DNA from: Longimicrobium sp.
GTDB taxonomy: Bacteria; Gemmatimonadota; Gemmatimonadetes; Longimicrobiales; Longimicrobiaceae
Assembly (NCBI RefSeq): GCF_036388275.1
Contig: NZ_DASVSF010000089.1
Span: 134,580 to 198,579, forward strand
Reading direction: 5' to 3'
Length of the DNA stretch: 64,000 nucleotides
Below are positions 1 to 9,800 of the stretch, piece after piece. How positions within the stretch are numbered: position 1 is the first letter of the stretch; every line of letters begins with the position of its first letter. The position numbers were made by a program, and so were the translations under genes. The notes below the pieces were generated by a model, which saw nothing but the letters and a program-made list of their open reading frames with translations, was not told the DNA's origin and made no database searches.

Positions 1-749
1 GATGCCCGAGCGCGCGGTGATCGTGGCGAGCACCGACCTGCAGCGCTTCCCGCCCAACCTCCTTCACGTTCAGGACGAGTTCGCGGGGTGGACCCGGCGC
101 CTGGCCGCGGCGCCGTCGCTTACCTGGCTCGAGTCCGCGCGGAGGAACCCCTTCACGGGCGACGGGCGACGGCTCGCGTGGATCCCCCTGGAAGGTTCCG
201 AGGACCCCCTCGACCCCCTGAACGTCGTCGCCGGAGAGCTCGAAGCCACGCTGGCGCAGCACGGGACTCGCTCTGTCGAGCGCTACCTCGCTCCCGGTGG
301 GCGCCGCGGGCGCCGACCTGGCGATCGTCGCCGCGCATGGTGGCGTGACCGAGGAGAAGCGGTTTTTTCGGGTAGTGGCCGATGACTCGGACGTGAAGAT
401 CACCCCTGCCGCACTTGCCGGCAGCCTGGGGGGCGTGGGCACCGTGGTGCTGTTCGTGTGCTCCGGTGGGCGCATCGACAAACACCCGGGCTCCAGCGCC
501 GTGCTGGGCATGGCGAAGCGCCTTCTCACCAGCGGGTGTCGGGCGGTGGTCGCGCCGACGTGGCCGCTCGAGGTAAGCGTTCCGGGGGTCTGGCTGCCGG
601 GCTTCCTTGCCGAGTGGGAACGGGGTACGCCCGTGATCGATGCGTGCTTCGCGGCGAACACCGCGGCGCGGGCGGAATTCGGCTGGAACCCCAAGCGGTG
701 CCTGGCGATGACCGTCTACGGCGATCCGCTGGTGGCGAAGACGCGTTGA
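1..749 (+). pseudogene. CHAT-domain caspase-like protease, frameshifted, 5' end at window edge
   Basis: Two overlapping frames together encode one CHAT-type peptidase. The first (from nt 2) gives the N-terminal part. The second (to nt 749) carries the catalytic half: the His motif AAHGG, then the strand-Cys motif VLFVCSGGR, then GCRAVVAPTWPLE and the closing MTVYGDPLV, the usual order of a CHAT domain with its His-Cys dyad. The frames join at about nt 280-297, so one base has been gained or lost there. The Met at nt 2 may be internal, since the gene touches the window edge. CHAT proteases are caspase relatives often found as effectors in bacterial immune or cell-death operons. A hairpin follows the gene. 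Either a real pseudogene or an indel error; as written the product would be truncated before the dyad. Confidence 0.75.
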
Positions 750-845
750 TGTGCCCCGACTGCCGGCGCGACAAGGAGCCAGCGAGTTCAACCGGGCCGG
801 GCGCGTGCGGGGAGCGGTCGTTCGTACAGGTGAGGGGCCGGAGCT

Positions 846-892
846 GACGAAGAAACGGGCCCGCGGCTGCCGCGCCGTGGGCCCCGGTCGTC
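846..892 (+). terminator. Strong hairpin after the CHAT gene
   Basis: GGGCCCGCGGC (857-867) pairs with GCCGTGGGCCC (874-884) across a 6-nt loop, with one G-T pair. Outer arms GACGA and TCGTC extend it. There is no T-run, so it may act as a factor-dependent or bidirectional terminator separating the CHAT gene from the STAND gene. Confidence 0.45.
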
Positions 893-1017
893 CTCGTGCG
901 CCGCGTCCCGCGGCGGCATGGTCTTCGCGCCCGTCGCCCGGCCTTCGAAAGGTCCACCCCGGATCCTGCGCCATAGGCCGATCCAGCCCGTGTCCGCCGT
1001 GATGCAGAGCAGCACCG

Positions 1018-4000
1018 ATGCCTGAATTCGTTCCGCCGCGCGACCAGGACGCCTGGGGCACGATCCGCGGGTTCGTCTACCAGGCGGAGACTACGATCAA
1101 GCGCTGGTTCGGACTCCGTCCCGGCCAGGTGCTCGAGTTGGAGCGCGGCGAGGACATCGATCTCGTTGCGAACAGCCTGCGCATGGCTCCCGACGAGCGC
1201 GACCGCGTCCTCGAGCAGATCAGGCACCGGGAAGCGAACCTGTCCCTGCGGTCGCCGTCGGTCCGGGCTTCCCTGGCTCACTTTTGCCAGCACCAGGTAG
1301 CCAACCGGGAGCTGTCCCTCCTCCTGCGGTTTACGACGAACACGGGGATCGCGCGCGAGGCGGACACCCCCGTCCCCGGGGGCGTGGCGGGGATCACCGC
1401 CTGGCAGCGGCTGCGCGCGGGCGCCTGGGCGGACGGCGAGGGTGCGCTCGTGGAAGCGATCCGCGCGCTGCTGAAGACCGACGTTCGGCCGGACGGCGTC
1501 CGCGAGGACGTATGGACCCCGTACCAGGAGTGGGTGCGCACCTGCAGCACGGAAGAACTCCGGGCCTTCGTGGACGCGGTGGAGTGGGCGACGGGCGCCC
1601 CCGACGCGGACTCCCTCGGCCCCGAGATCCGCGGCCTATTGATCGAGCGGGGGCACGCGGATGACGATCGGACGGCGGAAGCGCTCTACCAGCGGCTCTT
1701 CCTCTACGTCTTCAAGCTCCTGTCGCTGCCCGGCGTGAAGCGCCTGACCGTGGAGGCGCTGGCGGAGCAGCTGCGCGCCCCCGCCCTGGCGGAACACGAC
1801 CGCCGGCTGCTGGCGGAACTCGTCCCGCTCCTTTCGGCCGTGGAGGCGCGGGTCGCCGTGCTCGAAGACCGCGTGGACCGGCTCGACTTCATGGTCGCCG
1901 AGACCCGGGCCGACGTAGAGGAGCTGACCCGCCGGAGGGGGATCACCGCCGCCGTCGAGTACCGCGTGTCGGTGCCCACGCTCGAGCCGCCGCCGCACGT
2001 GGCCCGGCTCGCCACGCGCGCCGAGACCGTCGCTGCCCTGCAACCCGATGTCGAGCGGCACGCGTGGGTCGCCCTTCACGGCACCTCCGGTCTGGGAAAG
2101 AGCGAACTCGTCCTCCTCCTCGCCCAAGCCATGGGAGTGGAGACCGTCTGGGTGCGGCTGCGCGACCTCACCACGGAGCAGGCCGCCATGCTTCTGGACG
2201 CTGCGGTGGAGGCCCTGGATCCCCGTCCCGTGCCTGGGCAGCTGCGTGGACGGTACCGGGCCCTCTTCGAGCGGCTGGGGCCGGACCGCTGGCTGGTGCT
2301 GGACGACGTTCCGCGCCTGGCAGACGGGGACGAGCTCGCCAGCCGGCTGGCCCACCTAGTCGCGGCGGCGGCGGAGCGCGGCGGCCGGGTCGTCTCGACC
2401 AGCGCCTTCCCCCCGCCGCCCGGGCTTCTCGCCCGCATGCCGCCGGGAGCCGTGCACGTCCAGGAGGCGCCGGCTTTCACGGACACGGAAGCCGGAGAGG
2501 TGTTTCGCGCGCACGGCGGCGCGCTGGAGCCGCGCGCCGTGGAGGTACTCAACACGCTCGCGCACGGCCATCCGACGCTGCTGCAGGGGGTGGCCGTCTA
2601 CCTCGCGGAGCACGGCTGGGTGCTCTCGGAAGAGGACCTCGGCCGGCTGCTGCGCACCGAGTACGCTGTGGACGTCAACGACCAGACGATGGAACGGCTG
2701 ATCGGCACCATCGAGGACGCCGACTCGCGCGAGATGCTGTACCGCCTGAACACCCTCTTCGGTGCCTTCGGGCTTGAGGAGGTGCTGCTTCTCGCCGAGC
2801 AGGAGCCGGCTGTCGCAAGACCGAGGGAGCGGCTCACCCGCCTGCAGGGGCTCTGGGTTCAGCGCGAGACGCACGACCGCTACGCCGTATCTCCGCTGGT
2901 GCGCGCCCTCGGCACCGCTGACCTCCGGCGGGATACCGCCCGTGCCTGTCATCTCGCCTTGGCGTGGCGCCTGGTAGGTCGCCCCCAGATCGATTCGCGC
3001 CAGGCCGTGCAGGCGCTGGTCCACTTCATCAGTGGAGATGACCACGTCAGCGCGGCCTTGCTTCTGCTGCGCGCGCTTGCCGCCCTGAACGCCTCGAATG
3101 CTGATCTTCCGGACAGCGGTTTGCTGTCCGTCTGGATCGACGTGGCCCTGCCCGAGCAGATGCCGCTCGCGCTGCGGCTAAATGTGCGCGCGTCACAGAT
3201 CGCGGTTCGACACCGTCGTGGGCGGGACATCGCCTACCTGGAGCAGGATCTCCAGAACCTGCTGGCCCAGGCGGAGCCGGCCGATGCGCTGCAGGTGTTC
3301 GGTGCACTCGTGGTCGCCGCCGCGGCCTTCGCGAAAGGCGACGTGCGCCGGTCGGGGCGGTACATGATCGAGGCCCTCGGCTGGTTCCCGCGCGCCCGGG
3401 AGAGCCTGCCGCCCGGAATGGAGATGCCCGTACCCTCCGATTTGGGGACGCTGGTGTGGGGGGCCGCCGAGGCGATCGACTCGGCCGAGGGGATGCGCGA
3501 GTGGTTCGCGATGCTCGAGGCGCTCCCGCCCGACCTGCGGGAGGAGGCGGTGCGTACCAAGGTCGCGAGACAGAGCCTGTTCTTCGTGGCCAACCGGTTC
3601 CTGATGCTTGAGCACCGGAAGACCGAGGACCAGCGGGACTGGCGCGCGGTGGCGGAACGGACGGCCGAAATGGCGGCGCGCGCCCGCGCGGTGGGATGCG
3701 GGCTCCTGTGGGCGGGGGCCGTGCGCTCGCGGATGATCGTCCTGGCCGAGGAGCTCTCCGACGCGCCGGGCGCCACCCGGGAGGGTGAAGCCGCGCTCGC
3801 AGAAGCGGGGGAGGATGCGGAGATCCGTTTCCTCCTGCTGGACGGCCTCGGGATCTCCCTGAGGCTTGCGGGCCGCCGGGCGGAAGCTGCCGCGCGTCTC
3901 GAAGAGGCGCGCGCGGCCGGTACGCGCGTCTTTCCCTATGAGTCGGCGCGCGCCACGCTCCGACTCGCACAGCTGGTCGGAGAAGACGATCCCGCGCGCG

Positions 4001-5253
4001 CCGCCGCTCTCTCCCGGGAGGCCGCCGAGGAAGCGCTGGGTACCGGACGGGTTGACCCGCTCGCCACGGTGCGGACGCTCGGCGAGTTGGCGATTGCCGA
4101 ATGGCTGGCCGGAAATCGCCGCGCGAGCTTCTACGCCTGGACCGAGGCGCTGGAGCGGCACCTGGCGGCACCCGAGAAAGGCGACGAGTGGCGCGCGCTC
4201 ACGGCGGTCTTCGGTCACCATCTCTACTACTGCGCGATCGTCGCGAGCACGGAAGAGCTTCCGGGGCAGCTCCGCTCCGGCGAGCCCTACGCTCCTCCCG
4301 CGCGGGGGGTGTTCCTGAACTACGGGGTCGCCGCGGCGGCATTGTACAGCGAAACCAGGGTCGCGCTGACCCTGGCAAACCTCGCAATGCTCGGGGAGGC
4401 GGTCGGCGAGTACAGGGCCGCCCAGGAGTGGGCTCGCAGGGGTGCGGTGATCGCGCGCGATGCGGGCGCGGCGTTGGCGCTCGGGGAATGCCTTGCGTGT
4501 CTCTTCGCCGGTGCCTTGCTGGAGGACCGATTCGATGATGCGGTCGCGCTCGCCCGGGAAGCTGCGCCGCTCTGGGTCGCCCGGCTCGAAGAGCAGGCGG
4601 GATCGGCGGAGGAGCGCGCGCGGGCGGCGCGGCTGGAGGCAGAAGCCTACCTGGCCGGCCTGGTGCTCATCGGGGCCGCCCTCCGGATAGGCGGCGTGCA
4701 CCTGCGCGATCCGGAGCATGCAGGCGCGCTCGCGGAGGCCGCGGCGGCCGCGTGTGAGCACATCGCGGAGAACGCCGAGGTCCCGCAGTTGTGGCGCGCG
4801 GCCGGCGAGCTGTTCCTCCGGGCGTTCCGGGACGGAGCGGCGGCGAACGCCATCGCGCAGGCGGGCGAAAGCGGCATCTTCCCGAGCCCACTGATGAACA
4901 ACGCCCTGCGCTGCGTCGGGTACATCGGGGCGACGGTGCAGGCGGGGGTGAGCCCGGAGATGGCGCTGGCGTGGCACCTCCGGTTCGCGAGGTACCTCAC
5001 CCAGGTGTTCGGCGAGCACCGTGGTGTTTACGACGAATGCGCCGTGCCGTTCTTTCAGGCGTACTGGGATGCGGCGCTGGCGCGGTCCCGTTTCAGGTTC
5101 CGGGCGCCGGCTCATCTCGAGCGTTCCCTGGCCGACGTGTCTGGTGAGCCCTCGCGCTGGCGGCTCCAGCGCCTTCTCACGGCCGTGGCAGACGGGCTTG
5201 GAACTCCCGTGGAGGCGGGAACCCGCGAATGGCTTCGCGGGCGGCAGGGATAG
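1018..5253 (+). CDS. Cap4-type nuclease / STAND NTPase / TPR-like defence protein
   Basis: 1411 aa. Residues 1-110 match the N-terminal nuclease of Cap4/DUF4297-like defence proteins: GFVYQAETTIKRWF (18-31), then LELERGEDIDLV (39-50), then LEQIRHREANLSLRS. The usual catalytic QxK reads Q67-I-R69, so the Lys is replaced by Arg. A coiled coil (about 275-310) leads into a STAND-type P-loop NTPase with Walker A GTSGLGKSE (355-363) and Walker B WLVLDDV (about 425-431). From about residue 620 the protein is Ala/Glu/Arg-rich helical repeats of TPR type, the expected sensor. In the family, target recognition by the repeats drives NTPase oligomerisation and nuclease firing, usually as abortive infection. 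No partner gene is tightly linked. No clear ribosome-binding site precedes the ATG. Defence role is inferred from architecture; the specific family (Avs-like or other) is not settled. Confidence 0.8.
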   Translation: MPEFVPPRDQDAWGTIRGFVYQAETTIKRWFGLRPGQVLELERGEDIDLVANSLRMAPDERDRVLEQIRHREANLSLRSPSVRASLAHFCQHQVANRELSLLLRFTTNTGIAREADTPVPGGVAGITAWQRLRAGAWADGEGALVEAIRALLKTDVRPDGVREDVWTPYQEWVRTCSTEELRAFVDAVEWATGAPDADSLGPEIRGLLIERGHADDDRTAEALYQRLFLYVFKLLSLPGVKRLTVEALAEQLRAPALAEHDRRLLAELVPLLSAVEARVAVLEDRVDRLDFMVAETRADVEELTRRRGITAAVEYRVSVPTLEPPPHVARLATRAETVAALQPDVERHAWVALHGTSGLGKSELVLLLAQAMGVETVWVRLRDLTTEQAAMLLDAAVEALDPRPVPGQLRGRYRALFERLGPDRWLVLDDVPRLADGDELASRLAHLVAAAAERGGRVVSTSAFPPPPGLLARMPPGAVHVQEAPAFTDTEAGEVFRAHGGALEPRAVEVLNTLAHGHPTLLQGVAVYLAEHGWVLSEEDLGRLLRTEYAVDVNDQTMERLIGTIEDADSREMLYRLNTLFGAFGLEEVLLLAEQEPAVARPRERLTRLQGLWVQRETHDRYAVSPLVRALGTADLRRDTARACHLALAWRLVGRPQIDSRQAVQALVHFISGDDHVSAALLLLRALAALNASNADLPDSGLLSVWIDVALPEQMPLALRLNVRASQIAVRHRRGRDIAYLEQDLQNLLAQAEPADALQVFGALVVAAAAFAKGDVRRSGRYMIEALGWFPRARESLPPGMEMPVPSDLGTLVWGAAEAIDSAEGMREWFAMLEALPPDLREEAVRTKVARQSLFFVANRFLMLEHRKTEDQRDWRAVAERTAEMAARARAVGCGLLWAGAVRSRMIVLAEELSDAPGATREGEAALAEAGEDAEIRFLLLDGLGISLRLAGRRAEAAARLEEARAAGTRVFPYESARATLRLAQLVGEDDPARAAALSREAAEEALGTGRVDPLATVRTLGELAIAEWLAGNRRASFYAWTEALERHLAAPEKGDEWRALTAVFGHHLYYCAIVASTEELPGQLRSGEPYAPPARGVFLNYGVAAAALYSETRVALTLANLAMLGEAVGEYRAAQEWARRGAVIARDAGAALALGECLACLFAGALLEDRFDDAVALAREAAPLWVARLEEQAGSAEERARAARLEAEAYLAGLVLIGAALRIGGVHLRDPEHAGALAEAAAAACEHIAENAEVPQLWRAAGELFLRAFRDGAAANAIAQAGESGIFPSPLMNNALRCVGYIGATVQAGVSPEMALAWHLRFARYLTQVFGEHRGVYDECAVPFFQAYWDAALARSRFRFRAPAHLERSLADVSGEPSRWRLQRLLTAVADGLGTPVEAGTREWLRGRQG

Positions 5254-6165
5254 GCACGCGTGATCCCGCGAGATCGGGGGCGATGTTCTACCACTCGTCT
5301 GGACCGGGCCCGTTGCGCGGGCGCTGCTCGCCGGAGGCGCGGTTCGTTTGCAGAACGGTTGGGTTTTTGTGCCCACGCCGTAGATACGGATGGACTGGAC
5401 GGTTCAGCAAACACGCGAGGAACATCAACCAGCGTCGAGTGCTGGGAGCTCCTGTTCCGCCGCGGGCAGCGGGCGGCGCCCAGCCCGCGGCGGCTGTGGG
5501 TGTCGCTGTCGGTCCTACTGGACGACTCAGGCCACTCACGAACGCAAATGGAAGCACGGTTGCCTCCGAACCGGCACCGTCGGACGCCCTACGCTGCGCC
5601 CCCGTGCTTTTCCTGGTGCCGAAGGTAGCTCCCCCAAGGCACGATGGCGCCACACCGGCATCGGGTGTAGCCGGGGACCGCCGGGCTGCCCCCGGGTTCC
5701 TGGGGCCTGATCGGGGCTGACGTAGGTCGGCGTTCTCTCAGCCCGACGGACGGCGATCACCCGCACGGATTCCAGCGCCCGGAGGATACCCGCGCGGGCG
5801 CGATCCCGGTCCCTCGGGCTGGACCAGGTCGACGAGCTGCTCGACTCGGCCGCCGAGGCGCCTCTCGGGATCGCTCGCGACCCACTCCGAATGCCAGTTC
5901 CGGAGCCGGCGGAGCGTAGGTCCGTACGGCTCACATCCCGAGATTCAGGCGCTGGTTGATGGTTTTCTTCGACAATGGTTGAGGGTCCCGCCCTATTCTT
6001 CCGCTGGATGGTGGCCGCGCGATCCGTGCCGGGGACAGCTCATCTGTCTGATGACCGGCAGATGCCGCCCATTGGCGGGATCCCGTTCGGGCGCGTCGCC
6101 ATCTTGGGCAGCCCGCGGGTTCTCCACTGGCTGCGACCTTTCGCCCTGGACGACGGAGGCACAGG
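5254..6165. other. Long intergenic region without a convincing gene
   Basis: About 910 bp between the STAND gene and the 6166 gene. Open frames are short, Arg/Pro/Ser-rich and typical of GC-rich shadows. On the minus strand two short stretches look somewhat protein-like (about 5930-5820 and 5800-5700, in different frames), which could be the remnant of a decayed gene, but I cannot assign it. The right part contains the GGTTGA direct-repeat motif (5954-5985) and a -10-like TATTCT. Confidence 0.5.
5954..5999 (+). promoter_or_regulatory. Putative SARP-type operator-promoter of the 6166 gene
   Basis: Pattern GGTTGA-N2-GTTTTC-N9-GGTTGAGGG (5954-5985), then 8 nt, then TATTCT (5994-5999). The same pattern with identical spacing occurs at 9916-9947. 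Direct repeats ending about 8 nt upstream of a -10 element are the known layout of SARP-activated promoters, and a SARP-domain protein is encoded nearby. The predicted leader to the 6166 ATG is about 160 nt. Confidence 0.45.
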
Positions 6166-6828
6166 ATGACAGACGCAACGCTCGGCTCGAGCACGGCGCC
6201 GGATCCGTGGAAGCAGTACATCTGGACGCCAGACTCGCCGGAACAGGTCTCTGCGGCGCTGCTCTCGCGACTGACGGAAGCGGCGGACGGTTACCGGACC
6301 GGTGAGCCGGTCTGGTTCATTGCCAGCCTCGCGCGCGGGCCGAACCCACCCCGGGGGCACAAGGTGTTCGGGCCGTTCCGCTCCGCGCGAGAGGCGTGGG
6401 ACCGGCGCGGCTCCGGGACGGAGTGGAGCAAGTTCCGCATCTTCGGACCGTTCCACACCGAGCGGGATCCGAACTACGCACCGCGCGCAACGGTGAAGGA
6501 GGTGCTCATCACCTTGAGCAACGACGAGCAGGTGCGGCTCGCGGGGACGGAATGCGACTGCATCTTCTGGACACTCTCCGCCCTGGACAAGTTCGTCGTG
6601 CCCTACTACACGGGGATCGCGTCACTGGAGGAGGCGATGGATGTGCGGAAGGAGTTCGTGGAGAGCCGTACCTTCGGCGGCATCCATATCCCGAGCAGCG
6701 AAATGGTGAGCGCGGACAGCACTCCGCAGGTGATCAGGCTGACGGGAAGCGAAGGCCTGGGGCTGCACCTCATCGTCCGGAGCGCCGGGAACTCATCCGA
6801 AAACCCGGTGGACTTCCTCCCGGTGTGA
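6166..6828 (+). CDS. Hypothetical protein, 220 aa
   Basis: I do not recognise the family. The ATG at 6166 is supported by a GGAGG ribosome-binding site a few bases upstream. The protein has no signal peptide or membrane segment and a balanced composition. It has a central Cys pair (ECDCIFW) and two GPF motifs spaced 26 residues apart (VFGPFRSAREAW, IFGPFHTERD), which may reflect a small internal repeat. Its 3' end overlaps the convergent SARP/cyclase gene by 59 bp. It is preceded by the same direct-repeat motif that precedes the 10068 operon, so it may be a regulatory target of the SARP-type protein. Function unknown. Confidence 0.75.
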   Translation: MTDATLGSSTAPDPWKQYIWTPDSPEQVSAALLSRLTEAADGYRTGEPVWFIASLARGPNPPRGHKVFGPFRSAREAWDRRGSGTEWSKFRIFGPFHTERDPNYAPRATVKEVLITLSNDEQVRLAGTECDCIFWTLSALDKFVVPYYTGIASLEEAMDVRKEFVESRTFGGIHIPSSEMVSADSTPQVIRLTGSEGLGLHLIVRSAGNSSENPVDFLPV

Positions 6829-9800
6829 AGCTCGACTGGAACGCGGGCTCGCGTTCGAGCGTCCGGAACAAATGGTCGTTCGCGACGAAGCGCCGCATGA
6901 ACGGCTGGATTCTGACGAGCTCGGCGAGTGCGCGGACCGCGCCCGGGCGATCTCCGAGAAACAGGCGTACGTGAGCCTCGTCATACGCGAATGATGCCCG
7001 CAGCTCGACATGGGCCGCGACCTCCGCCCGCGCCCGCTCCAGTGTGGAGCGGGCGCGCTCATGCGCTCCGGCCCTGGCGAGTACGGCGGCGAAGAGCATC
7101 TGCCGGTAGACGGGGAGGTAGTCGCTACCCGCTGCCCGTGCCACAGGGGGAGGGTGCGCCGCGTTCACGTCCGCGAGCAGGCGCTCCGCCCGGGCGACCT
7201 CCACCGCGCCGGTATCGGTTCGGGCCATGATCACGAGCCGGCACTCCACGAACCGCCAGTCGCCCGGGAACTCGTTCGCGCCAGCCGCACACTGCTCTTC
7301 AGCCAGGTCGAAGCGTCCGAACGCGACCGCGCTGCGGAACAGCCGATATCGCACCTCATCCGCCCTCAGAAGATACGCATCCGCTCGGAATGCGCGGTGC
7401 GCCGCGAAGTAGGCCCCTTCGTGGTCGCCCTGGAACCGCAGTACCTGGCTGAGGGTGCTCCAAGCGCCCGCTCGAAGGGGATCGGTATCCACCGCCGCCC
7501 GCAGATCCGCTACCGCGGCGTCCACGAGGGCTTCCGCGGAGTCGGCTCGCTGGTGGAAGAGGCTCTGCGTCCAGAAGATGGTTCCCCTCGTCTCCAGCGC
7601 GCCTGCGTCACCGGGCCGAAGCCGCAGCGCACGGTCGACGCGGGCGCGTGCCTCGGCGAGCAGCCGACGCTCTTCGGGGAGCGCCGATGCGGATGCGAGC
7701 CTCAGCATTACGGATCCACGGAGCGCGGCGGGAGCACTCCAGCCGGGGTCGGCCTGCTCCGCCTTGACCAGCAAGGAGTCCGCGTAGGCCAGCTGCCGCT
7801 TTCCGAGTGCTACCTGAACCGGGTCCCTTCCCTTCAGGAGGGAGTCGGCTTCCTCGCGCAGCTGTTCGGCCCTGAGCAGCAGGTCCCGGGCGCGGGCGCT
7901 GCGGGTCCCGGTGCTGTGCACGCGGACCTCCAGGGACCGCCCGAGGCGCCAGCGCAGAAAGCGTGAGGCCTCGCGCGCGAGCCTCTCCTCCAGGACGAAC
8001 GGATCGTCCATCGTCGCGTTCAGGACCGCGCTCCGCAGGCGCTCGCCGGACGAAACGTCCACGAAGTGCAGGTACAGGCGAATGCGATCCCCGGAGCGGT
8101 GAAGGCTCCCCTCGAGCAGGGTTCCCGCCCCGAGCTCCGCGGCCACGCTGTCCATGGGCAGGCGGCTCTCCCTGAACCGCCGGACCCCGCTTGGCGGGAC
8201 GACGTCCAGCACGCCGACCTGGCTCAGCTCGTGGATGAGCTGGTCGGTGAGTCCGCGCGCAACATGCTCCAGCTCCCTCCCGGGCGACTGGTCCTGGAAA
8301 TAGAAGACGGCGACCCGGTTCGCCGGGAGGCGCTGCGCCTCTGGAGGGCCGCTCCGCGCCCGAAGGAGGCCGATCGACCCGGACACGAGGGCGGCTGCGA
8401 TCGCGATGGCCAGGACCGCCCACGTCCGGCGCACGGGTACGCCGGGCCGGTCCGCCCGCGCGGGCGGTACCCGGCCGGATCGCCGGGCCAGGTGCAGGTC
8501 GAACGTTGCAACCGGCGAGACTCGTCCCGGCAGGACCGTGGTTCCGCGGCTGGCGAAGCGGAAATCGGGCACGCGCCGGACCGCGGAGAGCAACTCGGCC
8601 GAAACAAGGACGTGTCCAGGCTCCGCCCGCTCCTGGAGCTGGGGCGCAAGGCTGACAGCTTCGCCATAGAGGCTGCCGTCATCCGTCGTGGCGACCTCGC
8701 CCACGTGAATGCCGGCGCGGAGGGTGGACCTTGCCCCGGCCGCGCCGGTCCGATGCTCGAACCTCCGGGTCAGCCGCCCGGCCGCCCGGGCGCACGCCAC
8801 GGGCTCCGCGAACTCGGCGAGCACGCCGTCCCCGATGAATTCCACCACGTGGCCGTTCCCGCGGCGGACCTCCTCACGCGCCGCTTCCTGCAGAATGGAG
8901 AGCACGCGCGCCGCCGCCTCCGCGTCGGCATTGCCGAGTGCGGTAAATCCCACGATGTCCGCGAAAAGAACGGCCGCCGTCCGACGGGCAGCCGGAGTCC
9001 CGGTGGGTCGCTCTCCGCACCCGGCGGGGGCGCTCCGCGCGTCAGCCGCGTCCTGAACGGCCGGTTGCCCGGATTCCCCCTGTCCGCGGCTCCCCTTCGC
9101 GATGGTAACGCTTCTCAACTCGGCGCCGCCGTCGCGGTCGTTTCCGGCGGCCTCGCCGTCCAGCGGCGGGGATGCGGAGGCGGCTGGTGGGTGCCGCAGC
9201 CGCTCGACGAGGGCCTGCAGCTCCGGTGACGGCTCGGTCCCGAGCTCCTCGCGCAGAAAGGCGGCGTGAACCGCCGCGTGGCGGAGTGCCGCTTCCCGCT
9301 CTCCAGCCTGCTCCAGCGATTTCAGGAGGTGGAGCGCCACCCGGGAGCTGTACGGATCGTGCGCCGCCAGCCGGCGCAGCCACTCGATCGCTGCGGCGCT
9401 GTCTCCCCTCTTCCGCGCCTCGTCCGCGAGTGAGTCCAGGGCCCGCGCGTACGCCCGCCCCAGCCGGTCGCGCTCCGCGTCGGCCCACCGGTCGAAGTCG
9501 GGCGCGTCGGAAACGTAGAAGCCGTCCAGGAACGGCCCGCGGTAGAGCGCGGCAGCCTCTTCCCGGTTGCCGGCATCCAGCGCGTCCTCGAAAAGAGCGA
9601 CGTCGCACTCGACCCTGCTCACATTGAGCCCGAGTTCGTCCGAGGCGGAGACAAAGAGTTCGTCGTCGATCTCCCGCCGGAGGACCGAGAGGGATTCCGA
9701 AAGGCTGTGGCGGCCCGCCTGCCCGGATGTGTCGGGCCAGAGCAGAGCGATCAGTCGCTCCCGCGCCACCATCCGGCCGCGCGCCGCGGCCAGGACAGCA

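Noticed and set aside
5536..5934. Minus-strand 132-codon frame in the 5.3-6.2 kb gap
   Set aside because: Ser/Arg/Pro-rich, no ribosome-binding site or recognisable motif; at most a gene remnant.
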